Source: Pseudomonas entomophila
Lineage (GTDB): Bacteria; Pseudomonadota; Gammaproteobacteria; Pseudomonadales; Pseudomonadaceae
Assembly (NCBI RefSeq): GCF_018417595.1
Contig: NZ_CP070982.1
Coordinates: 248,001-312,000 of the forward strand
Length of the DNA stretch: 64,000 nt
Direction of reading: 5' to 3'
Positions 36,091 through 44,588 of the stretch are shown piece by piece. The stretch's first letter is position 1. Every line of letters begins with the position of its first letter. A program made the position numbers and the translations under genes. The notes under the pieces were generated by a model that saw only the letters and a program-made list of their open reading frames with translations, did not search any database and was not told where the DNA came from.

Positions 36091-37413
36091 ATGTTGAAAA
36101 CCAGGATCAGCCTGGTCGCCCTGGCGATGATCGCCGCGACCCAGGCACAGGCCAACGACCAGGCCGACAGCAAGGGCTTCATCGAGGACAGCCACGCCAA
36201 CGTCCTTCTGCGCAACGCCTACATCAACCGTGACAAGAAGCACGGCACTGACGACCAGATCGAATGGGGCCAGGGCGCCATCGCCAACTTCTCCTCCGGC
36301 TTCACCCAGGGCACCGTCGGTGTCGGTGTCGACGCCTTCGGCCTGTACGCCGTGCGCCTCGATGGCGGCAAAGGCCACAACGGTGGCGCCGGTGTCGACT
36401 TCTTCAAGCCGCACAACACCAAGAATGCCGACGGCAACGCCAGCGGTCCGCATGACCTGGCCCGTGCTGGCGCAGCCATCAAGTTCCGCATCTCCAACAC
36501 CGTGCTGAAGTACGGTGACCAGATGCCGACCCTGCCTGTGCTGCAGTACGACGATGGTCGCCTGCTGCCAGAGAGCTTCACCGGCACCATGATCACCTCG
36601 AAGGAGATCAAGGGCCTGGAGCTGAACGCCGGTCGTTTCACCCAGGAAGCGCGCAAGAGCGCCGAGCGTCGTGATGGCGGTGGCCTGAAGTCGATCAACG
36701 TGTTCGGCGGCAGCTACAAGTTCACCGACAACTTCACCGCGTCGCTGTACACCGCTGACAACGAAGACGTACAGAAGAAGCACTACCTGGGCCTGAACTA
36801 CGTCTTCCCGATCGCCAGCGACCAGTCCCTGACCCTGGACTTCAATGGCTACAAGTCGGACATCGACCACAAGTACGTCAACAAGGCCGAGCTGACTGGC
36901 GACTCCAACACCATCTGGAGCCTGGCGGCCACCTACGCCTACGGCCCTCACTCGTTCACCCTGGCGCACCAGCGCAGCACCGGCAGCACCGGCTACCAGT
37001 ACGGCTGGTACCAGAACGCCGGCGGCACGGGTGACGGTGGTTCGACCATCTACCTGGCCAACAGCTACTGGTCCGACTTCAACGCCGAGGACGAGCGCTC
37101 CTGGCAGCTGGGCTACGGCCTGGACTTCGGCGCCTTCGGTATCCCAGGTCTGACCTACAAGCTGGCCTACGTGGTGGGTGACAACATCAACACCCGTACC
37201 GTCGGCAAGCCGGAAGGCTACGGTGAAGGTAAAGAGCGCGAGATCTTCAACCAGATCCGCTACGTCGTTCAGGAAGGCCCGGCCAAAGACCTGTCGATCA
37301 AGCTGCGTAGCTCCTTCCTGCGCACCAACAACGCCGTCCAGCAGAACGGCAACTACACCGACGACGGCAACGAAGTCCGTGTATTCGTCGAGTACCCGAT
37401 CAGCATCTTCTGA
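36091..37413 (+). CDS. OprD-family outer-membrane porin (OprE/OprQ type)
   Basis: A 440-residue substrate-specific porin. Signal peptide residues 1-21 end AQA, and the mature protein begins NDQADSKGFIEDSHANVLLR, the typical OprD-family start. Hallmarks of the family include QGAIANFSSGFTQGTVGVGV, the DDGRLLPESFTGTMI stretch and the C-terminal NEVRVFVEYPISIF. The length and motifs fit the OprE/OprQ subgroup rather than the amino-acid channel OprD. The transported substrate is not evident. The gene is strongly biased to preferred codons, as expected for an abundant porin, and ends in a hairpin. Confidence 0.93.
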   Translation: MLKTRISLVALAMIAATQAQANDQADSKGFIEDSHANVLLRNAYINRDKKHGTDDQIEWGQGAIANFSSGFTQGTVGVGVDAFGLYAVRLDGGKGHNGGAGVDFFKPHNTKNADGNASGPHDLARAGAAIKFRISNTVLKYGDQMPTLPVLQYDDGRLLPESFTGTMITSKEIKGLELNAGRFTQEARKSAERRDGGGLKSINVFGGSYKFTDNFTASLYTADNEDVQKKHYLGLNYVFPIASDQSLTLDFNGYKSDIDHKYVNKAELTGDSNTIWSLAATYAYGPHSFTLAHQRSTGSTGYQYGWYQNAGGTGDGGSTIYLANSYWSDFNAEDERSWQLGYGLDFGAFGIPGLTYKLAYVVGDNINTRTVGKPEGYGEGKEREIFNQIRYVVQEGPAKDLSIKLRSSFLRTNNAVQQNGNYTDDGNEVRVFVEYPISIF

Positions 37414-37432
37414 TCCTGATCCCGCGTCACCG

Positions 37433-37464
37433 ACAACCCCGGCCTATGCCGGGGTTGTTGCTTT
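37433..37464 (+). terminator. Porin terminator overlapping the convergent gene's stop codon
   Basis: ACAACCCCGGC and GCCGGGGTTGT pair around CTAT, followed by TGCTTTCC. The CTA of the loop is the minus-strand stop codon (TAG) of the glutamate synthase-like gene, so the 3' end of that gene forms half of the hairpin. Confidence 0.75.
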
Positions 37465-39114
37465 CCGGGGCTTGGCGATCACTGCCGGCGCCACCTCGAT
37501 TTCTCCCGTCTCCGGCGCGAAGCTGTCACTGCGCGCCATTCGCCACATCCGTGCGTAGAACTCGCTGTCGATCGTGCCGCTGAGTAATTCTCCCGGCTTG
37601 AGGAAGGTGTGCAGCTGTGAAAACAGGCTGATCTCGCTGGCGCTGATGCGCCGCGCCAGGTGCTTGGGCTTGAGCTCGGAAGGGTGCGCAAGCCCGGCGG
37701 CGGCGAGCATTTCGGCCAGGGCGTGCAAGGTGTTGCGATGGAAGCTGGCCACCCGCTCGGCCTTTTCCGGCACCACCAGCGCCCGCTGGCGCAGCGGGTC
37801 CTGGGTGGCCACGCCGGTCGGGCACTTGTTGGTATGGCAGCTCTGCGACTGGATGCAGCCGATGGCGAACATGAAACCGCGCGCCGAGTTGACCCAGTCG
37901 GCGCCGATGGCCAGCACGCTGGCGATGTCGAAGGCGCTGACCAGCTTGCCCGCCGCGCCGATGCGGATACGTTCGCGCAGGTTCAGGCCCACCAGGGTGT
38001 TGTGCACGAACATCAACCCGTCGCGCAGCGGCACGCCCATGTTGTCGGAGAACTCCCGGGGCGCCGCGCCGGTGCCGCCCTCCTTGCCGTCGACGACGAT
38101 GAAGTCCGGGGTGATGCCGGTGGCCAGCATGGCCTTGGCGATGCCCATGAACTCCCACGGGTGCCCCAGGCAGAACTTGAAGCCCACCGGCTTGCCGCCG
38201 GACAGCTCGCGCAGCCGGGCGACGAAACGCAGCAGCTCCACGGGGGTGCGGAAGGCGCTGTGGGCGGCCGGCGAAATGCAGTCCTCGCCCTCGCGCACGC
38301 CGCGGGTGGCGGCGATCTCGGCGCTGACCTTGTGCCCCGGCAGAATACCGCCATGGCCGGGCTTGGCGCCCTGGCTGAGCTTGATCTCGATCATCTTCAC
38401 CTGGCCGTCGCGAGCCTGCACGGCGAAGCGCTCGGGGTCGAAGTGGCCATGCTCGGTGCGGCAGCCGAAATAGCCGCTGCCGATCTCCCAGATCAGGTCG
38501 CCGCCGTGCTCACGGTGATAGGGGCTGATGCTGCCCTCGCCGGTATCGTGGGCAAAGCGGCCCAGGCGCGCGCCTTTGTTCAGCGCGCCGATGGCGTTGG
38601 CGCTGAGGGCGCCGAAGCTCATGGCCGAGATGTTGAAGATCGACGCCGAATACGGCTGGGTGCACTGCGGCCCACCGATACGGACGCGGAACGAGGCGGG
38701 GTTGGCCATCGGTACTGGCAGCATCGAATGGCTGATGAACTCGAAACCGGGCTTGTAGGCGTCGTTGAGTGTGCCGAAGGCTTTCTCGGCGCTTTCGTTC
38801 TTGGCCCGGGCATAGACCAGCGAGCGCTGGGCGCGGGAGAACGGCAGCTTGTCATCGTCGCCTTCGATCAGGTACTGGCGGATTTCCGGGCGGATGGTCT
38901 CGATCAGGTAGCGAATGTTGCCCAGGATCGGGTAGTTGCGCCGCACCGCGTGGTGGCTTTGGCGCAGGTCGTTGAGGCCGACCAGGCTGAGCAGGGCGCT
39001 GACCAGGGTGAACGGCCATAACCAGGGGTGCGCAGGCAGGAAGGGGGCGCTGGCGGCGGTGAAGATGAGGCATGCGGCCAGGCAGGCGTAGCGGCTGGGG
39101 AGCGAGTCTTTCAT
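37444..39114 (-). CDS. FMN-binding glutamate synthase-family protein
   Basis: A 556-residue protein with a short N-terminal membrane anchor (CLIFTAASAPFLPAHPWLWPF) and the glutamate synthase FMN-binding barrel. Visible are FNISAMSFGALSANAIGALN, ISPYHREHGGDLIWEIGSGY, the LSQGAKPGHGGILPG loop, FIVVDGKEGGTGAAPREF and the 3Fe-4S cluster cysteines in CIQSQSCHTNKCPTGV. It lacks the glutaminase and C-terminal domains of full glutamate synthase, so it is one of the stand-alone barrel proteins whose reaction is unsettled. Related proteins include methylamine-glutamate synthase subunits. Identification of the fold is secure; function is not. Confidence 0.9.
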   Translation of the reverse strand: MKDSLPSRYACLAACLIFTAASAPFLPAHPWLWPFTLVSALLSLVGLNDLRQSHHAVRRNYPILGNIRYLIETIRPEIRQYLIEGDDDKLPFSRAQRSLVYARAKNESAEKAFGTLNDAYKPGFEFISHSMLPVPMANPASFRVRIGGPQCTQPYSASIFNISAMSFGALSANAIGALNKGARLGRFAHDTGEGSISPYHREHGGDLIWEIGSGYFGCRTEHGHFDPERFAVQARDGQVKMIEIKLSQGAKPGHGGILPGHKVSAEIAATRGVREGEDCISPAAHSAFRTPVELLRFVARLRELSGGKPVGFKFCLGHPWEFMGIAKAMLATGITPDFIVVDGKEGGTGAAPREFSDNMGVPLRDGLMFVHNTLVGLNLRERIRIGAAGKLVSAFDIASVLAIGADWVNSARGFMFAIGCIQSQSCHTNKCPTGVATQDPLRQRALVVPEKAERVASFHRNTLHALAEMLAAAGLAHPSELKPKHLARRISASEISLFSQLHTFLKPGELLSGTIDSEFYARMWRMARSDSFAPETGEIEVAPAVIAKPRKATTPA

Positions 39115-39248
39115 GGGTCCATCGCAGGCGGGATGACCTGCGTAGGATAGGTAAAGCCATGGGCTGGAAAACCTGGGGAATCGGTAAAAGACTATTACGG
39201 GTTAGGCGGGAGAGGTGCAGTGCCTGGGAGACCGAGCGCCGCCTGTGC

Positions 39249-39360
39249 GGCGCATCGCGGATAAATCCGCTCCTACATTCGTTGCAACGTGACCATGAGG
39301 TTGTTCGTCGACGCGATTTTTCGGCTGCCTGTAGGAGCGGATTCATCCGCGATGCGCCGC
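39249..39360. repeat. Paired REP element (inverted pair)
   Basis: GGCGCATCGCGGATAAATCC on the left is mirrored by GGATTCATCCGCGATGCGCC on the right, with the hairpin core GGATAAATCC. It lies between the divergent starts of the glutamate synthase-like gene and the ABC importer. Confidence 0.85.
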
Positions 39361-39492
39361 GCGGCGGCGCCCGATTGCAAGCGCGCCACTACAAAATCTG
39401 CCTATATCACTATCACCCGCTTTTGCCCCAACGCCACAGAACCTTCGTATACCCTTCCTAGCATGGCCCCATCGCTTCGATGAGGACCTGCC

Positions 39493-40551
39493 ATGAACAA
39501 CGCCACCCCGGGCGCGCAGATGAAAGTGCGCGGCATCCACAAGCGCTTCGGTGCCTTCGCCGCGCTCAACGACGTGTCCCTGGACATCGCCGCTGGTGAG
39601 CTGGTGTGCCTGCTCGGCCCGTCGGGCTGTGGCAAGACCACCCTGCTGCGCTGCATCGCCGGCCTCGAGCGCCAGGACCGCGGCGCCCTGTACATCGGCG
39701 AGCGCGACATCTCCGAACTGCCGCCCCAGGCCCGTGACTACGGCATCCTGTTCCAGTCCTACGCGCTGTTTCCCAACCTCACTGTCGAAGCCAACATCGC
39801 CTACGGCCTGACCGGTAGCAGCCGCGGGGCGTCGCGCCAGCGGGTCGCCGAGATGCTCGAACTGGTGGGCCTGGCGGGCAGCGAGAAGAAATACCCCGGC
39901 CAACTCTCTGGCGGCCAGCAACAGCGCGTGGCCCTGGCCCGCGCCCTGGCGCCGTCGCCCTCGCTGCTGCTGCTGGACGAGCCGATGTCGGCGCTCGATG
40001 CCCGGGTCCGCGAGCACCTGTGCACCGAGCTGCGTCAGCTGCAACGCCAGCTGGGCATCACCACGCTGATGGTCACCCACAACCAGGACGAGGCCATGCT
40101 GATGGCCGACCGCATCGCCGTGATGAACAATGGCCAGGTCGAGCAGTACGCCACGCCCCAGGAAATCTACGACCGGCCGGCCACGCCGTTCGTCGCTGAG
40201 TTCGTCGGCCAGGGCAACTGGCTGCCGTTCCAGCGCCGTGGCGACAGCCTCGCCCAGGTCGGCGGCATGAACATGCGCCTTGCACCGAATGCCGGCAACG
40301 CCAGCAGTGGCCGACTGTTCTGCCGCCCCGAGGCGATCACCGTCAACCCGGTGGTGCATGAAGAGAACCTGTTCCCGGCCAAGGTCCGCGAGATCACCTT
40401 CCTCGGCAACCGCTGCCGCATGAGCTTCGAGTTCAAGGCGCTGCCGGGCCATGCACTGCTTGCGGAACTGGCGCCGGAAGCCATGCCGCGCCTGGGCTCG
40501 CAGGATATCTGGGTGGCCCTGCCGCCGCAGAGCCTGCAGGTGTTCGCCTGA
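39493..40551 (+). CDS. 2-aminoethylphosphonate-type ABC importer, ATPase
   Basis: A 352-residue ABC ATPase of the spermidine/iron/phosphonate (CUT1-like) class, PhnT2 type. Walker [11 protein letters not shown]-loop FQSYALFP, signature [15 protein letters not shown], Walker [13 protein letters not shown] and H-loop VTHNQDEA are all intact. A C-terminal TOBE-like domain follows. It is the first gene of the importer operon. Its stop is one base from the permease ATG. The assignment to 2-aminoethylphosphonate rests on the adjacent PhnS2-like binding protein and PhnZ-like enzyme; polyamine or iron transport is the alternative from ATPase sequence alone. Confidence 0.85.
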   Translation: MNNATPGAQMKVRGIHKRFGAFAALNDVSLDIAAGELVCLLGPSGCGKTTLLRCIAGLERQDRGALYIGERDISELPPQARDYGILFQSYALFPNLTVEANIAYGLTGSSRGASRQRVAEMLELVGLAGSEKKYPGQLSGGQQQRVALARALAPSPSLLLLDEPMSALDARVREHLCTELRQLQRQLGITTLMVTHNQDEAMLMADRIAVMNNGQVEQYATPQEIYDRPATPFVAEFVGQGNWLPFQRRGDSLAQVGGMNMRLAPNAGNASSGRLFCRPEAITVNPVVHEENLFPAKVREITFLGNRCRMSFEFKALPGHALLAELAPEAMPRLGSQDIWVALPPQSLQVFA

Positions 40552-40552
40552 G

Positions 40553-42277
40553 ATGGCCGCGCCAATGACCCTGCCGCTCGCCCACGCCAAGGCCGCGCCG
40601 CAAGAGGGTGTCGCCCTGGGTGACCGGTTGTTCGTCGTCGGTGGCAAGAGCCTGCTGCTGATCCTGCTGATGCTGGCGGTGCTGATGCCGTTGCTGGCGA
40701 TCTTCTGGCGTGGCCTTAGTGGCGATGCCGGGCAGGGCGGTGGCCTGGAGGCCGCTCGCGAGCTGTTCGCCAGCGCCAACTTCCACTGGCTGCTGGGCAA
40801 CAGCCTGGCGGTGGCTTTCACCGTCGCCGCCATCGTGGTGCCGCTGGCCTACCTGTTCGCCTACGCCCTGCAGCGCACGCTGATTCCGGCCAAGGGCCTG
40901 TGGCGGGGGATCTCACTGCTGCCATTGCTGGCGCCATCGATGCTGCCGGCCATCGCGCTGGTGTACCTGTTCGGTAACCAGGGGCTGCTGCGCGGGCTGC
41001 TCAGCGACAATATCTACGGCTTCTGGGGCATCGTCCTCGGCGAGGCCATCTACACCTTCCCCCATGCGCTGATGATTCTGCTCTCGGCGTTGTCACTGGC
41101 CGACGCACGGCTGTTCGACGCGGCGTCGAGCATGGGCGCCGGCCCCGCCCGGGCGTTCTTCAGCATCACCTGGCCGGCCACGCGCCAGGCGGTATTCGCC
41201 GCGTTGTGCCTGGTATTCACCCTGACCATCACCGATTTCGGCGTGCCCGTGGTGGTCGGCGGTGATTACCAGGTACTGGCGCTGGAAGCCTACAAGGCGG
41301 TGGTGGGCCAGCAGCAGTTCGGCCGTGGCGCGTTGATCGGCATGGTGCTGCTGGTGCCGGCGCTACTGAGCTTCGCCGTCGACGCCTGGCTGCGCCGCCG
41401 CCAGGGCGAGGCCATGAGCGGCCGCGCCCAGGTGTTCGAGCCCAAGCCGTCGAAGCTGCGCGACGGCTGCTACCTGGCCCTCGTATTGCTGGTGTGCGCG
41501 GCGTTGCTGGGGGTGATCGGCATGGCGGTGTACTCGTCGCTGGTCAAATTCTGGCCCTACAACCTGTCGCTGTCGTTCAAGCACTACCTGTTCGACGACA
41601 CCGCCGGTGGCGGCTGGCTGGCCTACCGCAACAGCGTGACCATGGCCATCGGCACCGCGCTGATCGGCAGCGTGGTGATCTTCAGCGGCGCCTACCTGAT
41701 GGAGAAGACCCAGGGCCAGCGCCTGCTCAACCAGTTGCTGCGCCTGCTCAGCTTCATCCCCATGGCGGTCCCTGGCCTGGTACTGGGCCTGGGCTACGTG
41801 TTCTTCTTCAACCTCAACGGCAACCCGCTGCACGTGTTCTACGGCAGCATGACGCTGCTGGTGGTGTGCACCATCGCCCACTACCTGACCACCGCGCAGA
41901 TGACCGCCACCACCGCCCTGCGCCAGCTCGACGGCGAGTTCGAGGCCGCCGCGCTGTCGCTCAAGGCGCCGCTGTACAAGCATTTCATGCGGGTCACCGT
42001 GCCGATCTGCCTGCCGGCGCTGCTGGACATCATCCGCTACCTGTTCGTCTCGGCGATGACCACCGTGTCGGCGGCGATCTTCCTCTACAGCCCCGACACC
42101 ATCCTCGCCGCCGTCGCCGTGCTGAACATGGACGACGCCGGCAACGTCGGCGGCGCCGCTGCCATGTCCACCCTGATCCTGCTGACCAGTGCCGCCGCCT
42201 CGCTGCTGCTGGCCGGCGCTTCACGCGGCCTGCTGCGCCGCTCCCAGGCCTGGCGCCAACGCGCTCCCGGCCATTGA
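40553..42277 (+). CDS. 2-aminoethylphosphonate-type ABC importer, fused permease
   Basis: A 574-residue inner-membrane protein made of two binding-protein-dependent permease domains in one chain (PhnU2 type). About twelve hydrophobic segments are visible. The conserved EAA-type loops are DARLFDAASSMGAGPARAFF near residue 190 and EFEAAALSLKAPLYKHFMRV near residue 470. This fused layout is usual for the PhnSTU2 importers and for some iron permeases. It begins one base after the ATPase stop and is followed 30 bases later by the binding-protein gene. Confidence 0.85.
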   Translation: MAAPMTLPLAHAKAAPQEGVALGDRLFVVGGKSLLLILLMLAVLMPLLAIFWRGLSGDAGQGGGLEAARELFASANFHWLLGNSLAVAFTVAAIVVPLAYLFAYALQRTLIPAKGLWRGISLLPLLAPSMLPAIALVYLFGNQGLLRGLLSDNIYGFWGIVLGEAIYTFPHALMILLSALSLADARLFDAASSMGAGPARAFFSITWPATRQAVFAALCLVFTLTITDFGVPVVVGGDYQVLALEAYKAVVGQQQFGRGALIGMVLLVPALLSFAVDAWLRRRQGEAMSGRAQVFEPKPSKLRDGCYLALVLLVCAALLGVIGMAVYSSLVKFWPYNLSLSFKHYLFDDTAGGGWLAYRNSVTMAIGTALIGSVVIFSGAYLMEKTQGQRLLNQLLRLLSFIPMAVPGLVLGLGYVFFFNLNGNPLHVFYGSMTLLVVCTIAHYLTTAQMTATTALRQLDGEFEAAALSLKAPLYKHFMRVTVPICLPALLDIIRYLFVSAMTTVSAAIFLYSPDTILAAVAVLNMDDAGNVGGAAAMSTLILLTSAAASLLLAGASRGLLRRSQAWRQRAPGH

Positions 42278-42307
42278 CCGACTGCCCACACTGATAGGAA
42301 CCGCATC

Positions 42308-43330
42308 ATGTTCAAGCCCCTCGCACTTGCCGCTGCCGTATCCGCCGTCTTCAGCCTGCAGGCTTCGGCCGCTACCCAGCTGACCGTCTACACCGCCCTG
42401 GAGGCCGAGCAGCTCAAGAGCTACAAGCAGGCCTTCGAAAAGGCCAACCCCGACATCGAGATCAAGTGGGTGCGCGACTCCACCGGCATCATCACCGCCA
42501 AGCTGCTGGCCGAGAAAGAGCGCCCGCAGGCCGACGCGGTGTGGGGCCTGGCGGCCTCCAGCCTGGCCATCCTCGACCAGAACGGCATGCTTGAAGCCTA
42601 TGCGCCGAAGGACCTGGGCAAGATTTCCAGCAACTACCGCGACACCGCCAACCCGCCGGCCTGGGTGGGCATGGACGTGTGGGCCGCGACCATCTGCTTC
42701 AACACCGTCGAAGCCGAAAAGCAGGGCCTGAGCAAACCGCTGAGTTGGCAGGACCTGACCAAGCCCGAGTACAAGGGCAAGATCGTCATGCCCAACCCGG
42801 CATCCTCCGGCACCGGCTTCCTCGACGTGAGCGCCTGGTTGCAGACCTTTGGTGAGCCCCAGGGCTGGGCCTACATGGACGCCCTGCACCAGAACATCGG
42901 GCAGTATGTCCATTCCGGTTCCAAACCCTGCAAGCTGGCGGCGGCCGGTGAGTTCCCGATCGGCATCTCGTTCGAATACCCGGCTGTGCAGCTCAAGCGC
43001 CAGGGCGCGCCGCTGGACATCGTGCTGCCGAAGGAAGGCCTGGGCTGGGAGATCGAGGCCACCGCCGTGATCAAGGGGTCGCCGAAAGCCGATGCGGCCA
43101 AGCGCCTGGCCGATTTCTCCGCCAGCCCCGTGGCCATGGAGCTGTACAAGGAGAACTTCGCCGTGCTCGCCGCGCCGGGGATCGCCAAGCCGCAGACCGA
43201 ACTGCCGGCCGATTACGAGCAGCGCCTGATCAAGAACGACTTTGCCTGGGCCTCGAAAAACCGTGACGAGATCCTCAGCGAGTGGCGCAAACGCTATGAC
43301 GGCAAGTCGGAGAAGGTTGCGCAGCAGTAA
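42308..43330 (+). CDS. 2-aminoethylphosphonate-type periplasmic binding protein
   Basis: A 340-residue extracytoplasmic solute-binding protein. Signal peptide residues 1-21 end QASA; mature protein starts ATQLTVYTALEAEQLKSYK. It matches the TIGR03261 (PhnS2) type: KWVRDSTGIITAKLLAEK, ASSGTGFLDVSAWLQTFGE and SGSKPCKLAAAGEFPIGISF. Related Fe(III)-binding proteins share this fold, but the downstream HD oxygenase gene favours 2-aminoethylphosphonate or a related organophosphonate as ligand. An ATAGGAACCGCATC leader provides the ribosome-binding site. Confidence 0.85.
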   Translation: MFKPLALAAAVSAVFSLQASAATQLTVYTALEAEQLKSYKQAFEKANPDIEIKWVRDSTGIITAKLLAEKERPQADAVWGLAASSLAILDQNGMLEAYAPKDLGKISSNYRDTANPPAWVGMDVWAATICFNTVEAEKQGLSKPLSWQDLTKPEYKGKIVMPNPASSGTGFLDVSAWLQTFGEPQGWAYMDALHQNIGQYVHSGSKPCKLAAAGEFPIGISFEYPAVQLKRQGAPLDIVLPKEGLGWEIEATAVIKGSPKADAAKRLADFSASPVAMELYKENFAVLAAPGIAKPQTELPADYEQRLIKNDFAWASKNRDEILSEWRKRYDGKSEKVAQQ

Positions 43331-43350
43331 GACCTGCGGCCTCGATTCGC

Positions 43351-43425
43351 TGTAGGAGCGGCTTCAGCCGCGATGCGGTTGGCACCCATTTCGCGGGTGA
43401 TCGCGGTTGAAGCCGCTCCTACAGG
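43351..43425. repeat. Paired REP element (inverted pair)
   Basis: TGTAGGAGCGGCTTCAGCCG on the left and CGGTTGAAGCCGCTCCTACA on the right are inverted copies. It interrupts the phosphonate unit between the binding protein and the HD oxygenase. Confidence 0.86.
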
Positions 43426-43456
43426 CGAACATTCCATGCACATCAGGAGCATGCCA

Positions 43457-44014
43457 GTGCCTACCCCCGAGCAGATCATCCGGGCCACCTTCGCCCTCTA
43501 TGAACGCCACGGCAGCGCCGACTACATCGGCGAGGCCATCACCCAGCTCGAGCACATGTCCCAGGCCGCGCAGTTGGCCATGGCCGAGGGCTACGACGAT
43601 GAAGTGGTCCTCGCCGCCTTCTTCCACGACATCGGCCACCTCTGCGAAGGCGAGGACATGGGCGGTTACGGCGTGGTCAGCCATGAGCGCATCGGTGCCG
43701 AATACCTGCGTCGCTGCGGTTTTGGCGAGCGCATGGCGCGGCTGGTGCAATACCACGTCGAGGCCAAGCGCTACCTCACCCTGCGCCAGCCGGGGTACTA
43801 CGAGCGGTTGAGCGAGGCGAGCCGGCGTACGCTGGCGTACCAAGGCGGGGTGATGAGCGACGCCGAGGCCGATGCGTTCGAGAAGGATCCGTTGTTTGCC
43901 GTCAGCTTGCGCATGCGTGAATGGGACGAGATGGCCAAGGAGGTTGAGGTGCCGGTGATGGATCTCGCAGTGTTGAAAGACAAAGCTTTGGCCTTGCTTC
44001 AGACGTTCGATTGA
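43457..44014 (+). CDS. PhnZ-like HD-domain oxygenase of phosphonate degradation
   Basis: A 185-residue HD-domain protein. It matches PhnZ, a mixed-valence di-iron oxygenase that cleaves (R)-1-hydroxy-2-aminoethylphosphonate to glycine and phosphate. The key residues are present: Y23 and E26 in DYIGEAITQLEH with H33, the HD pair in FFHDIGHLC, the substrate loop DMGGYGVVSHE and HVEAKRYL. I chose a GTG start at 43457 because AGGAG lies 7 bases upstream and the numbering then falls one off PhnZ Y24/E27/H34. ATGs at 43451 and 43436 are alternatives. PhnY, the oxygenase that makes the PhnZ substrate, is not in this window. Confidence 0.87.
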   Translation: MPTPEQIIRATFALYERHGSADYIGEAITQLEHMSQAAQLAMAEGYDDEVVLAAFFHDIGHLCEGEDMGGYGVVSHERIGAEYLRRCGFGERMARLVQYHVEAKRYLTLRQPGYYERLSEASRRTLAYQGGVMSDAEADAFEKDPLFAVSLRMREWDEMAKEVEVPVMDLAVLKDKALALLQTFD

Positions 44015-44080
44015 AGGCATCGGTGAGGCTGAGGGTACTCCCAGCTTATGAGTACGCCGGAAGTACCAGCAGTGGTGGAA

Positions 44081-44476
44081 TCAGAGTGATTTTTTCAACG
44101 CCTTTACCCGTGCGACAGATGAGTTGTTGGCGAACACCACATAGGTCAACTGGTGCTCGACCGCCGAGCGGATCTGTCCGATGGTTTCCTCGTCCAGCGA
44201 AGCGTTACGCATCAGTTTGGCGAGGAATTGCAAGTCCTCCACGAGGATGTCACAAGTCATTTGCAAGCGCCTGAGCGGCCAGTCCAACTCAGGCTTTTGC
44301 TCTTTTTTGAGTACTTCGTTCACATGGGTTTTCAGGCTGTCGATCAACACTTCAATCTCAGTATCGGCGGACTTACGAATCTGAATGCTTTCGACGGGGG
44401 TGATAACCCCATCTCCCTGGAATTGTTCGATGTAGGCATTGAAGAAGTGCTCACTCGACGTCAGTTTCAAGCTCAT
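44081..44476 (-). CDS. Hypothetical protein (131 aa)
   Basis: I do not recognise this protein. It has no signal peptide or membrane segment and is predicted mainly helical, with charged stretches such as SLKTHVNEVLKKEQKPELDW and IGQIRSAVEHQLTYVVFANN. Base composition is clearly lower in G+C than its neighbours, which suggests recent acquisition. GAGG lies 9 bases before the ATG at 44476; an ATG at 44491 overlaps that site and is unlikely. It stands alone between the phosphonate genes and the GTPase gene. Confidence 0.7.
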   Translation of the reverse strand: MSLKLTSSEHFFNAYIEQFQGDGVITPVESIQIRKSADTEIEVLIDSLKTHVNEVLKKEQKPELDWPLRRLQMTCDILVEDLQFLAKLMRNASLDEETIGQIRSAVEHQLTYVVFANNSSVARVKALKKSL

Positions 44477-44588
44477 TGCTATATACCTCATGTGGCTAGC
44501 CGAAGAGAGCTTGATTCTAGGTCTGCCACTTTATTGAACCAGCTGGCAAAAATGTCAGGTGCAAGTTCATGCGCCAGGATGCAGAATT

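Noticed and set aside
39361..39492. Pho box upstream of the phosphonate importer
   Set aside because: No pair of CTGTCAT-like repeats with 11-bp spacing was found.
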